Positions 54,101-61,967 of a stretch of 64,000 nucleotides of DNA are shown here, one piece after another (within the stretch, counting starts at the first letter, position 1; the number at the start of each line of letters is the position of its first letter). The translations under genes and the position numbers were made by a program. Where the stretch lies: positions 152,669,152 to 152,733,151 of the forward strand of contig CP136066.1 of assembly GCA_032622095.1 (NCBI GenBank), in the 5' to 3' direction. Below the pieces are notes generated by a model. The model did no database searches, was not told the DNA's origin, and worked only from the letters and a program-made list of their open reading frames with translations. This DNA is from Siphonodentalium dalli (lineage: Eukaryota; Mollusca; Scaphopoda; Gadilida; Siphonodentaliidae).

Positions 54101-56049
54101 GGTCGAACTATATATGCGTAGATATATATGATGTGAACTGGAAAGTTAATCGGAATTTCGGAGTATTGGAGCTTCGTTGTACAGAGTTTTGGACCTTCAG
54201 GCAATCGAAGATTAGGCCAGCTGATTAGGCCGGAAATATCTTAGTACAGGAAACTCTGGGATATAAAATTTCAAAATTCCAGACATTATGTCTAAAGCAA
54301 GTCTGACGAATTTCACAGAGAACTATATACCACTATAAGTATATACATAATAAATACCGTTATACGTGTTTTTGCGTTGATTTTTAACATTAAAAATTGT
54401 TGGCAGCTATTTGCGGTCTGGGTCGCATATACGCAATCCTATAATTTTCCACTTGAATTATCCCTATCAATATCAGTAGCTTTGTTTGATTTGTAATGTA
54501 TAATTATATCAACACGATTAAACGTTGACAATTAGCCATTTTTCTTCTGGCATTTATAACCGTTTCAAAATTTGTTTTTGTGACTTCTTGGTTAACCGGA
54601 AATTCACAGAGAATTGCAATCGTTTTAGTCTTGTTAGTTTAGTTTGCAATTACAGTATATAGAGCTCAGTAGTTCACATGACCACGAACTGGATCACGCC
54701 ACAATTATTTACTCCATATCTATGCCCGTGCCGTAGCTATTGAGTAGATATTCATGCATGGCATGATCAAGACCAAGAAAAGCCTTCGTGCCAACTGTGG
54801 TCGGCATGGCGTCGGCTGCCAACCATTTGCCAACGTCGGCTGCCGACATCGGACCGACGTCATAGCCGACGGCCAGGCCGACGTCGGCAAATGACATCGA
54901 ACCGACGGTGGTCGGCATGACGTCGACTGCCAACCATATGCCGACGTCATAGCCGACGGCCACGCCGACCGTCGGGCCGACGTCGGCAGCCAACGTCGGG
55001 CCGCCGTCGCTGCCGACGTCGGCCCGACGTTGGGTGGCTATCTGGGGAAGGACTGTAATAATCTGTATTGTTACCAGATACTTGTCTTTAGATGGCTTTA
55101 TCTTATAGTAGATTATAACTGTAGTTTACCGCATGGTAAGATTCCATAATCTTGAGTCGAAGTTGACCAATGTCGGGCCGCCGTCGCTGCCGACGTCGGC
55201 CCGACGTTGGGTGGCTATCTGGGGAAGGACTGTAATAATCTGTATTGTTACCAGATAATTGTCTTTAGATGGCTTTATCTTATAGTAGATTATAACTGTA
55301 GTTTACCGCATGATAAGATTCCATAATCTTGAGTCGAAGTTGACCGGAAGTGAGCGGCAGGCATTAATGAACCTTTGTTTTTCGTGTTTCCCTATGCTTT
55401 GGAAAATTTGTCAACACATCATTGACCTAAAACCACTCATGATCGAAGCAGATCGAGATTGTATATACTTATATCAGCTTTTTATAGAGACTGGATCGAA
55501 GCCATCTCAATTAACACGTTGACTGCGGGCTATGAGTTCTCTGATACTTTTTTATGTAATTCAATGGGAGTTGGCAGTCAACACGTTAACAATGATCGAG
55601 CTGTCATGGCACAACCAATGAAATAGCACCCAGCAAAGTGAACAAACATATAAATAATGATATAGAGACACAGTCTCAGACATGACCAATGGAATATGAT
55701 CGAACGGCGTCTTATAAGTCGGAAATCAGAATTTCATACTGGCCAAGTGTAACTTTAAAATAGTAGAATTTCTTACATCGTTAGAATAATCTACCACGAT
55801 TTTCTCGCCAGACTCTACAACCAGTTTTGGATAAGGGTTCGGGATCCCTTCTATGTCATCCGGGTGTTCCTTGTATTTCTCTCTTGTTTCTGGATCGACA
55901 AAATAATCATCAACCAGATCGTCTTGTTCTGACGATTCAAACTTCTCCCATTTATCTCCATAACAATTCTTCACAAACTTGTGACCATCAACAATCTTCT
56001 TCATAAACGGATTAATCGATGAGAAATAAGAGGCAGCCTTTGTTTCCAT
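41948..56049 (-). CDS. C1orf198: C1orf198 homolog (DUF4706-type), complete, five exons
   Basis: The join on the minus strand is 56049-55777, 48454-48404, 45970-45284, 42549-42349 and 42004-41948, giving 422 codons plus TAA. Every intron falls between codons (phase 0) with GT/AG ends. Three blocks match human C1orf198 as I know it: the N-terminal YFSSINPFMKKI ... QDDLVDD (human YFSSLSPMARKI ... QQDEIID), TWQDEHSGPFSWKSKSQ (human TWQDEHSAPFSWETKSQ), and the end MVSSTDSANKSGYDFLDDW (human QVSSSNVVLKTGFDFLDNW). The middle is low-complexity, rich in Ser, Lys, Asp and Glu, with KSPK-type repeats. I recall the family as DUF4706; its function is unknown. Human C1orf198 is about 327 residues, so the extra length lies in the disordered middle. 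Intron 1 is 7.3 kb and filled with repeats. Confidence 0.9.
42349..42549 (-). CDS. C1orf198: C1orf198 homolog exon 4
   Basis: Acceptor CCTACACAG, donor ATG|GTATGT, 67 codons. It starts EPAAVVIDRTDGRKSPKKSP, continues TEDFDTAELLKNTQYDD and ends GIPADSAM. The KSPKKSP run repeats the motif of exon 3. It is less conserved with human than exons 1, 2 and 5. Confidence 0.88.
42580..43739. other. Intron 3 of the C1orf198 homolog, no recognised repeat
   Basis: No exon or repeat border was recognised in this part of the intron. Confidence 0.4.
43740..43835 (+). repeat. U-family repeat, copy 2
   Basis: ATTTCTTATCGAAATGGCCA and GATGTCCCTCAACT, as at 53750-53885. Confidence 0.6.
44023..45240 (+). mobile_element. 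T element, copy 1, in intron 3
   Basis: The ends AGGCCAAAAAAAATAAAATA and its approximate inverse (GATGTTTTTTTTTTTTGGCC) frame a body shared with 49727-50641, e.g. AAGAAGTACATTAATGCTTA and GGCTGTCCATGTATATTGCA. TA lies at both borders. G-rich GGTAGGTAGGTAGGG and GGTCGGTCGGGTAACCGG sit near the ends. Copy 1 has about 230 bp more than copy 2 before the right end, including a 29-T run. The right end lies 43 bases from the donor of exon 3. Confidence 0.75.
45284..45970 (-). CDS. C1orf198: C1orf198 homolog exon 3 (large disordered exon)
   Basis: Acceptor CATCATTTCAG, donor CTGCAG|GTGTGG, 229 codons. It opens SQENLGLIDLEPDQ, continuing the KSQ of exon 2, and ends SVSSATSSPSHQLLQ. The segment is charged and Ser/Lys rich, with KSPKPTKKSPKA. 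Short AFDNF, AFDNP and DEWATF peptides near the end recall linear motifs, but no domain is assigned. The donor GTGTGG is not optimal. Confidence 0.88.
45971..46900. other. Intron 2 of the C1orf198 homolog, no recognised repeat
   Basis: No repeat family or further exon was recognised. Short ORFs on both strands look random. Confidence 0.4.
46925..47150 (+). repeat. Q-family repeat, copy 3
   Basis: TTGAAATGCAAGATGGCTGA, TAGCCATGTATTTTT and TTTGGTGACGATCGGATGAG match 32378-33430. Confidence 0.65.
47165..47235 (+). repeat. V-type G-rich fragment
   Basis: CCTAAAAATAGGGTCGGTCG followed by GTGGGTAG and a T run. Similar GGGCCTAAAAAATACCCACC sequence is at 61803-61870. Confidence 0.5.
47355..47600 (+). 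mobile_element. tRNA-derived SINE, candidate
   Basis: The head TGGAGCTCTGTGGTTAGCAC resembles a tRNA A box region, and GATGAGTTCGCAGCCTG about 55 bases later resembles a B box. A body of about 170 bp follows (GTGCCAAGTTGTGACCCTTG, TGCTCGCACTGTGTCTGC). The head cannot fold as a proper tRNA, so this is a SINE rather than a tRNA gene. Confidence 0.6.
47601..48403. other. Intron 2, no recognised feature
   Basis: A G run lies at 47825-47834. Nothing else was recognised. Confidence 0.35.
48404..48454 (-). CDS. C1orf198: C1orf198 homolog exon 2 (TWQDEHSGPFSW)
   Basis: Acceptor ATTCTTTCAG, donor AAG|GTATGC, exactly 17 codons reading YWTWQDEHSGPFSWKSK. This is the family's most recognisable block; human has LTWQDEHSAPFSWETK. 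It anchors the identification of the whole gene. Confidence 0.95.
48530..49454. other. Intron 1, no recognised feature
   Basis: AT-rich; no repeat or exon recognised. Confidence 0.35.
49455..49512. repeat. Short hairpin
   Basis: AGGTCAGATCACC pairs with GGTGATCTGACCT. Confidence 0.55.
49727..50641 (+). mobile_element. T element, copy 2, in intron 1
   Basis: About 85-90% identical by eye to copy 1 over about 850 bp, with GGTCGGTCGGGTAACCGG and TTTTTTTTGGCC at the right. The left end is truncated at a T-rich stretch. Confidence 0.75.
50843..51345 (+). pseudogene. Unrecognised + strand ORF with one in-frame stop
   Basis: ATG at 50843 opens 87 codons with an acidic stretch (SSDDDDYEPGNE) and KRKR, then TAA at 51104-51106. 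The same frame then stays open for about 79 more codons (DSTSEFETLSESDEHALSD and on) to 51345. An acidic N-terminus with a basic patch occurs in piggyBac and other transposase N-termini, but no catalytic domain follows. It lies in intron 1 of the C1orf198 homolog on the opposite strand. Most likely the dead N-terminus of a transposon protein. Confidence 0.4.
51177..51495. repeat. Inverted repeat, ~38-bp arms
   Basis: GGCGATTATCGCAATACGAT with AGGGGAACAC at the left (51187-51214) is inverted at 51454-51495. The 240-bp interior is AT-rich. Confidence 0.75.
51746..55047 (+). mobile_element. L element candidate, CGACGTCGG-rich ends
   Basis: The left border CCCAGACAGC...ACGACGTCGGG and the right border GACGTTGGGTGGCTATCTGG are approximately inverted. 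CGACGTCGG-type palindromes cluster at 51760-51900, 52085-52180, 52560-52615 and 54790-55040, strongly CpG-rich against AT-rich surroundings. No transposase is seen and the TSD is unclear, so one 3.3-kb element or several small ones are both possible. Confidence 0.45.
53750..53885 (+). repeat. U-family repeat, copy 3
   Basis: Contains ATTTCTTATCGAAATGGCTA, ATCAGAATGGCACATTGAAA and CCTCAACTCGGATCAACCTT. Confidence 0.65.
54991..55344 (+). repeat. 177-bp tandem duplication at the L right end
   Basis: CGGGCCGCCGTCGCTGCCGA recurs after exactly 177 bp (units 54991-55167 and 55168-55344) with only about four differences. Each unit holds the right end of L plus about 120 bp of flank (GGACTGTAATAATCTGTATT). 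Confidence 0.92.
55511..55589. mobile_element. 79-bp TTAA-flanked mini-element, second family
   Basis: TTAACACGTTGACTGCGGGC and GGCAGTCAACACGTTAA are inverted with TTAA on each side. It is the same size as F but of unrelated sequence. Confidence 0.75.
55777..56049 (-). CDS. C1orf198: C1orf198 homolog exon 1, start codon
   Basis: ATG at 56049-56047 is the first in-frame ATG and is followed by GAA ACA (METKAASYFSSINPFMKKIV). Donor GAT|GTAAGA, 91 codons. NCYGDKWEKFESSEQDDLVD aligns with human [20 protein letters not shown]. Human has about 27 extra residues before this block, so a shorter N-terminus is normal here or a further upstream exon exists. Confidence 0.9.
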
Positions 56050-56082
56050 TTTTTTTAGATGTGTCAAAATAAATAATCGCTT

Positions 56083-56088
56083 GATTGG
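56083..56088 (-). promoter_or_regulatory. CCAAT box candidate
   Basis: CCAATC on the minus strand 34 bases before the ATG of the C1orf198 homolog, between the gene and a MULE insertion. The position is close for a CCAAT box, so its use is doubtful. Confidence 0.25.
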
Positions 56089-56129
56089 CAGGTGCCCCCG
56101 GAAATGGCTAGAAAACTCCGCAGTTAAAT

Positions 56130-57506
56130 GGGAGCGGGTCGATTCGGTCCAGGGCTCTTTCGGTCTTCGACTTTTCGGTCCAGGGCTCTTTCGGCCGGGC
56201 TTGTTCGGCCGGGCTTGTTCGGCCCCTATTCAATTCGGGTAATTAGGTAGTGTGGGTGTTAATTGGACGGCATGTTAATTGCCTTTGATTTGGGACCGGT
56301 CTTTTGATGACAATGGAGATTTATGTTTGCAATTAACGTTTTATTCGCAACAATAGTAATGGGTATACACACATAGTAATTAACACTGCAACAAATTCGA
56401 ACAATAACGTGAATATATGATGAAAGATATGAACATTTATTGATTAAAAACAAGTTAAAACAGTAAATATATACAGTTTACATGATAAAACATCTGGTTA
56501 TTTAATGATTAAAAACAAGATAAAACATGGAAAAATCAGTCAATATATTATTTATTTATAAATATTAAAACATTGCGTAGGTCTTCTTTCTTCTTCTTCT
56601 TTGCGTAGGTCTTCTTCTTTAGTCTTCTTCTTTATTTCTTGGATTGGCCATTCTTGTAGATCGCGTTCACATCCTTCAGGAATTCGGTTGTCTTGATGGT
56701 GCCGTCTTTGTATGATACCCATATCGCCACAAGGTCTCTGTCAATCTTCGTGTACTTCTGCTTTATGTCGGTTTCGAGGTCCCTCGCTGCTACAGCTACC
56801 TCGATATGTGCAGCTTCTTTTTGGAGCACTTGGATCAGCAGGTAAAAAGACAATCGGCTCCACTTCATGTTAAGCCGCCTGTGCCAAGCTGTGAAGAAGA
56901 CGAAATTTCATTAAATTTGTTTGTACTTTTGTAGTTTAATAAAAATATGGTGAAGAAGACGAAATTTCATTAAATTTGTTTGTACTTTTGTAGTTCAATA
57001 AAAATATGGTGAAGAAGAAGAAATTTTTGGTTTATATAAATTGATAATAATTGTTGTGATTGCATGAACAAGTCTCAACTCACCAACTGAGTGATTCTCA
57101 ACTCAGATCAATCACCGTTTTATCTTGTCCAAACAAACATGCCAGAAGCCGTTCTGAGTGTAAAAAGGTAGATACAATCTATATAGTAAGTTAGTAACAT
57201 ATATCTACAACTTTATTATCATCTTTCTCACAGACAAATCACAGGTAAGAATATTAAATCAAATCATAAGATCAATATATATAATATAAACTAGAGCAAT
57301 GCTACCCTTTTATACACTTTAATCAAAATATTAAACGCTTTATTATAATAATAAAATAACATACAAAAGAAAAATATATATAAACATCCAAATATCCTAC
57401 TGATAAATTTTTATTTAGGTGAGACTCTTCGGCCCAAACCATGGGCCGAACAAGCCCGGCCGAACAAGCCCAGCCGAAACAGCCCTGGACCGAATCGACC
57501 CCGACC
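56130..57506 (-). mobile_element. MULE (Mutator-like) deletion derivative, 1.38 kb
   Basis: Inverted ends GGGTCGATTCGGTCCAGGGC and GCCCTGGACCGAATCGACCC, then GGCCGAACAAGCCCGGCC-type subterminal repeats on both sides. CAGTTAAAT lies at 56121-56129 and 57507-57515, a perfect 9-bp TSD, the Mutator hallmark. It contains the terminal part of a transposase ORF. A 59-bp AGAAGACGAAATTTCATTAA block is directly repeated near 56893 and 56952. Confidence 0.85.
56632..56868 (-). pseudogene. MULE transposase C-terminal fragment
   Basis: After a TTCTTCACAG acceptor-like site the frame reads WHRRLNMKWSRLSFYLLIQV, then LQKEAAHIEVAVAARDLE, ending KNGQSKK. WHRxxN followed by a helix with QKE and a YxDLxxR-like charged stretch (here YTKIDRDL) resembles the tail of animal MULE transposases, where a WHR-F motif precedes a KEQ helix. 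The catalytic DDE domain and zinc finger are absent. Together with the 9-bp TSD this supports a MULE; the protein call alone is moderate. Confidence 0.55.
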
Positions 57507-57515
57507 CAGTTAAAT

Positions 57516-57844
57516 TTCATCAAAGGATGCCATTCAAGTTATTTGCATATTAAATTGAGAAATGGTGTCAAAACAATTCGCTGATTACAAGATTTGTGAT
57601 AAAAAATAATGTACTGTCTGACATTGTATCGATTATAATTTAAATTCACGAAATCAAATCATTGCGTCATCATCAGATCTAAAAAAAATAACCACTGTTT
57701 GTAAACAAAACTCCACGTGGTAATTTTCTTTTTGTCAAAATAATAAACAAAATATAACCTCCAAAAATGGGCATTTTTTAATGTGTACAGCAGATATGCA
57801 CTACCATATACACCCCATGGCCACACAAATATCACACAATATAT
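57516..57844. other. Upstream flank, no recognised feature
   Basis: Nothing recognised. CATATACACCCCATGG and ATATGATATATATCATA palindromes precede an N-family head. Confidence 0.35.
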
Positions 57845-57960
57845 GATATATATCATACACATGATGCTGACGTCCGGGTCAACCATCCGCCGTTCGTCCG
57901 TCTTTTCGTCCGTCTCGATCCACGAATGGTAAGCTTGCCTGCATGTTCTGGGACTTTTTT
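57845..57960 (+). repeat. N-family head fragment
   Basis: Contains GACGTCCGGGTCAACCATCC and TCGTCCGTC as at 15350-15400. Confidence 0.65.
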
Positions 57961-58554
57961 CTGGCTCATGAGACTTTTTGAAAGTCTCACAAACATGTTA
58001 AAATTTCATTCAGGCAACAGTCCCAAAAAAATACTGTAATATCCATAACATTTCATGTTATATATTTATTGTGTATTATTATTCGATGTACGTCGACCTT
58101 AAGAATGTGTATCTCTGGTCAGTTACGATTGAATAGATAACGTACCGCTCGTTGCATGAACTCATTATGTCTCACTCCACGATCGGTCCGTTGATTGTTG
58201 TGAGTGAATAGCACGATGTGTCCCTCCGCTTGGATAGTTCGTATTATATTGTGACTTTTAATAAATTCATCGAACCAGTCAGTTGTGTGTTATCTTATTC
58301 TATATTGTGTCATATTGCTGGCCATCACAAATACCACATGTACATCTTTTGACATGGACATTTTTGAACACTCCTGCAGGGGATAACATTAGTTTTGGCC
58401 CGATCTTCAGTCGCCGGCCTTGATCGAAACTTAGTATTTTGTGATTTATAGTCCAAAGAGAGGCAGTGTACTGTGACGAACACAAGATGGAAGTCCAAAA
58501 CCAATAACTCTTTCAAAGGTACCACAGACTGCATTGAAGTCCCACAACTAGAAT

Positions 58555-60100
58555 TTCGTTGGTTGATCCATCCGCCTGTCTGTAGATGTATGCTATCCGA
58601 TGCGATAACTCAAGTATTGTTTTTATCCGATTGTGTTCATATATTGTATGTGCAGGTTTATGACATACATACCCCTCGTCTGTATAGTTTTTGTTATCGA
58701 TCGGTTATTGTTTTTATCCGATTGTGTTCATATATTGTATGTGCAGGTTTGTGACATACATACCCCTCGTCTGTATAGTTTTTGTTATCGATCGGTTTAT
58801 TATTTTAAAAATTATTAACACTTATCATCCACACATGGACATGTGCTATCGGATGCGCGTTACTCTTGAAAGTTTTTTTTGTCGGATCGTGTTCCTATTT
58901 TATGTGCAGTTTTATGATGACAAACCTCTCTCCTGAATATTTTTTGGTATCGATTGATTGATCGGTTTAGTAAATAATTAACCCTTCATGCACATGCATG
59001 CTGTCCAATGCAATAGGGGAAACTGGGGTGGAGTGGGACAATGGGTACTGTGGGACAGTGGAGATAACTCCATAACATCGATGAGTTGCCTCATCTGTAT
59101 GGATTCATTTGATGCTCATAAGATGTCCCATGCACATATGACATGAATCAAACGTGTCGCAAGCATATTCAATCTTTTATGTGAAAAAAAGGGTTTTGAT
59201 GGAATCTGAGCAATTTTTTCCGAACACAACATTTTGAAATATTCAAAGTACATATGAGAGATATTTTCTTACCGACTCTGAGCTCTGAAACAACTGTGTT
59301 TAAGCTTCAAATTGCATATCTGTTTCAATAGGTTAGCATAGGCATGTTGCTAGAATATTGAATCAACCGATACATGACCATGTCGGGGTAGAGTGGGACA
59401 TATGGCTTGGTGTACTTTGGGACGGTTAGTTACAGTAATGTAGAGTTGAGCAGATCTTTGGAAAATACCATTCCTGGTTGCTTTTATCTTCTACATGTAG
59501 ACGCCCAACAGAACGTTTTTTTTTATTATTTTGTCAGATTAGAATTGGGCCCTATGGATCGACACTGCGTCCCACTCCTCCCCGATTGAGTGGAAATATC
59601 AATAAAACCTTATGTTTCAACTATATAAATGTGTGTTACCACATAAAGAATTTCCCTCTTTGAATGAATAACTGTTTCGGTTGTTGTTATGGGGTATGTT
59701 ATTGAATTCCAATGGGTGACCCACTGTACCCCATGACCCGGGGAAGTGTGGGACATTAGGGTACCTTGTTTAAGTTGCCAGCATGGGAAATATATCAAGT
59801 TGATAATAGTATACACAGTCATATTAGTTGCGGTAATCAATTATGTATAAATCTTACACAAAACAACAGTTGGATATGTAGCACAAATTGAGTTCTGGGC
59901 CTTGGAAGAAAAAATGTCCCACTCCACCCCAGTTCCCCCGTAAGTCAAATACATTTATATTTCTTAACTAGGTTTTTCTTAACACGCTCTTTATCTTTAT
60001 GGATTTTGGTATTGATTAATCAATACCCTTATATTTACTCTTGAACCAGGTTTATTAATGAACACTCTATAATATACATATTTAATAGTTGTACGGTACG
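58555..60100 (+). repeat. N-family repeat, copy split by element M
   Basis: Unit blocks (TTTTTATCCGATTGTGTTCA, TGACATACATACCCCTCGTC) are tandemly duplicated at 58618-58800. The family resumes at 59941 with TAAGTCAAATACA and TAGGTTTTTCTTAACACG, matching 15718-15790 without the insert. Confidence 0.75.
59016..59940 (+). mobile_element. M element, 925 bp, GGGGTGGAGTGGGACA ends, TA TSD
   Basis: GGGGAAACTGGGGTGGAGTG and CACTCCACCCCAGTTCCCCC are inverted. TA lies on both sides, and the empty site CAATGCAATAAGTTGAAC at 15714-15731 confirms the borders. Internal GGGGTAGAGTGGGACAT repeats the terminus. No transposase. Confidence 0.88.
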
Positions 60101-60600
60101 GTATATCATTAGATGTGATGTCCTGTTTTGATAATATGACGATTTTATTTTAAAAGTAGCATGTCTTATAATGATATCAATAAATTAAATATCACATGAA
60201 TATCCAGTGGTGAGGGCATCGGTACATCTATTGGGCATATTGAGCACTGTTTTTTGAAAGCTATAAGGTGCACAACTCTAATTGAGTGTAATGACACGTA
60301 CCTCTTATGCTAATATTCCACATGCGAGTATTAAATGACACCCATATACTATGATGGCCATTGGCTAGCAGAACATTTAATTGTTTATCATACATGTCAA
60401 AATGTGATAAATTAACTCGTTTAGGACGGAATCGGATATATCCGTTTCCCAAAACATTACCTGCGGAACGGTAAAACGGATATATGGATCCGTTTCCCAC
60501 ATCATGCACTTGTTATCAGCGAATGATTCTTTTATAATTTAATGTTTTGCGCACAGTAACATGTAATCAATATAGGCTCATCACTCAGTGAGGGGTCCAG
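60101..60600. other. No recognised repeat; one small inverted motif
   Basis: CGGATATATCCGTTTCCCA at 60431 and ACGGATATATGGATCCGTTTCCCA at 60475 are related motifs. No exon was recognised. Confidence 0.4.
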
Positions 60601-60619
60601 GAAAATGTAGCATATTTTT

Positions 60620-60670
60620 GGTGTCACGTGGGGGGCCGCGTGCCGTGATTCGTGACGTCATTGTTTCAAA
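60620..60670 (+). promoter_or_regulatory. Possible CpG-rich promoter with E-box and CRE
   Basis: CACGTG at 60625-60630 and the full palindrome TGACGTCA at 60653-60660 lie just before a strong ATG context (CAAAATGG). The stretch is locally GC- and CpG-rich against an AT-rich background. Confidence 0.4.
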
Positions 60671-60796
60671 ATGGCGGCGCCCTGTGCAATGTTACGATAT
60701 TCCAGTAGGACTACTTATTTCCCGGTACCGTTCCTGTTAATTACTCGGAATAGTCAAACCAAATTACGAGTGTTGCCATTTAATCACATAGCCTAA
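60671..60796 (+). CDS. Short ORF MAAPCAMLRYSS..., possible first exon
   Basis: 41 codons in a good initiation context. The peptide begins MAAPCAMLRYSSRTTYFPVP and contains several Arg and Ser with no acidic residue, which resembles a mitochondrial presequence. It ends at TAA 60794-60796 unless it splices earlier; a weak donor GTGTTG lies at 60770. No downstream exon was recognised to 64000. It could be the first exon of a gene running out of the window, or chance. Confidence 0.28.
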   Translation: MAAPCAMLRYSSRTTYFPVPFLLITRNSQTKLRVLPFNHIA

Positions 60797-60942
60797 TCAT
60801 CCTTTTCTTTAATGGAAACTATGGGTAATCATTAATCCTTTCACACCTCATGGTTACATATACGTACCTTTGTAATTATTCATTATTTAGGCGGGCCGGT
60901 TGGCGCATGCACTAATAGCAATACGTCTTGTCATGCACTGAG

Positions 60943-61136
60943 TCGCGGCCATATTGGACCCATCCAGCTCCGTTCCGTTCTTTAGTGCTACAGGTCAAAG
61001 TTCTGGAATAGCATTCCATATATGGAATTCATGAACATACAAAAGCTCCATATATGGAATGCTGCTCAAGAACTTTGAACTATATATAGCACTAAAACAC
61101 GAAAAGGGGCTGGTGGATTCAATATATGGCCGTGAC
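60943..61136. repeat. Foldback, ~80-bp diverged arms
   Basis: GTCGCGGCCATATTGG... with AGCATTCCATATATGGAATT at the loop side is mirrored by CATATATGGAATGCTGCTC...GGCCGTGAC. Confidence 0.75.
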
Positions 61137-61400
61137 ACGGCGTATTACGGTGAATATGACTCGTATATATAGTAAAAGGTATTTTGAGTCATTTTGACTA
61201 ATATAGCTGGGCCTTATACGTCCTTTTCCGCAAATTATTATGACTATAACTCTGGGATTAGTCAATTTGAATGTGAGCGCGAGTTTCATCATTGCTGTTC
61301 ATATAGGTTGGTATTTATGAGGATATATAGCATAACATGCGTGTTTTAGCGTATACAGTTTTTATTCTTTCAGTGGATTCCGGTGGTCTACCGGTACTGT

Positions 61401-61413
61401 GGGGGGGGGGGGG
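61401..61413. repeat. Poly-G run (13 G)
   Basis: An uninterrupted G homopolymer. Confidence 0.85.
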
Positions 61414-61802
61414 TGTCGGGCTAGCATTTTGGCAGCCATCTGCGTATCAGTCACACAAACTCGCCTGAAATAACACAAAGAAAGAAATATAATCATGCAG
61501 TGCGCTATATATATGCTTTTCTGCTTCTTTTGTAGAAAAATAATGTCCCTGTGACAAGGACGGCCATTTTGACCACGATCTTGGAATTTCCCCAATTACC
61601 ATAATTCCTCAAGGTTGCCAATCAGCCGTTGCTTTCTTCCGAATGGTACCCTTGATAACCGGAATCCGCAAAGAAAAAAACTTTAAAAGCGAATACACGC
61701 ATATTGGCAATAATCGCGGTTTGGCTGCCGGACTGAACCTATTGACTGGTTATATACCCATTCCATTTATTATCGCCATGTTGGTACATATATTCATACA
61801 AG

Positions 61803-61870
61803 GCGGGCCTAAAAAATACCCACCACCCACCTACTTTCAAAAAATATTTTTGTCCTCAGCAAAATTTGGG
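61803..61870 (+). repeat. V-type fragment
   Basis: GGGCCTAAAAAATACCCACC followed by ACCCACCTAC; related G-rich pieces are at 47165, 62505 and 62890. Confidence 0.5.
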
Positions 61871-61967
61871 ACACGTACACCCCATATTTGACACTTATAA
61901 AAGCTTTTTAATTTTTTTTAATTGGGAATACCATCCCAAATGTATTCATTGTTCACTCTTGTTTCTA

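Noticed and set aside
54709-54993. Minus-strand ORFs of GYDVGP/ADVG repeats
   Set aside because: Translation of CGACGTCGG palindromes; no protein family.
55511-55589. CCCTT-type member of the main TTAA group
   Set aside because: It has TTAA flanks but its ends start CACGTTGACTGC, so it was kept as a separate family.
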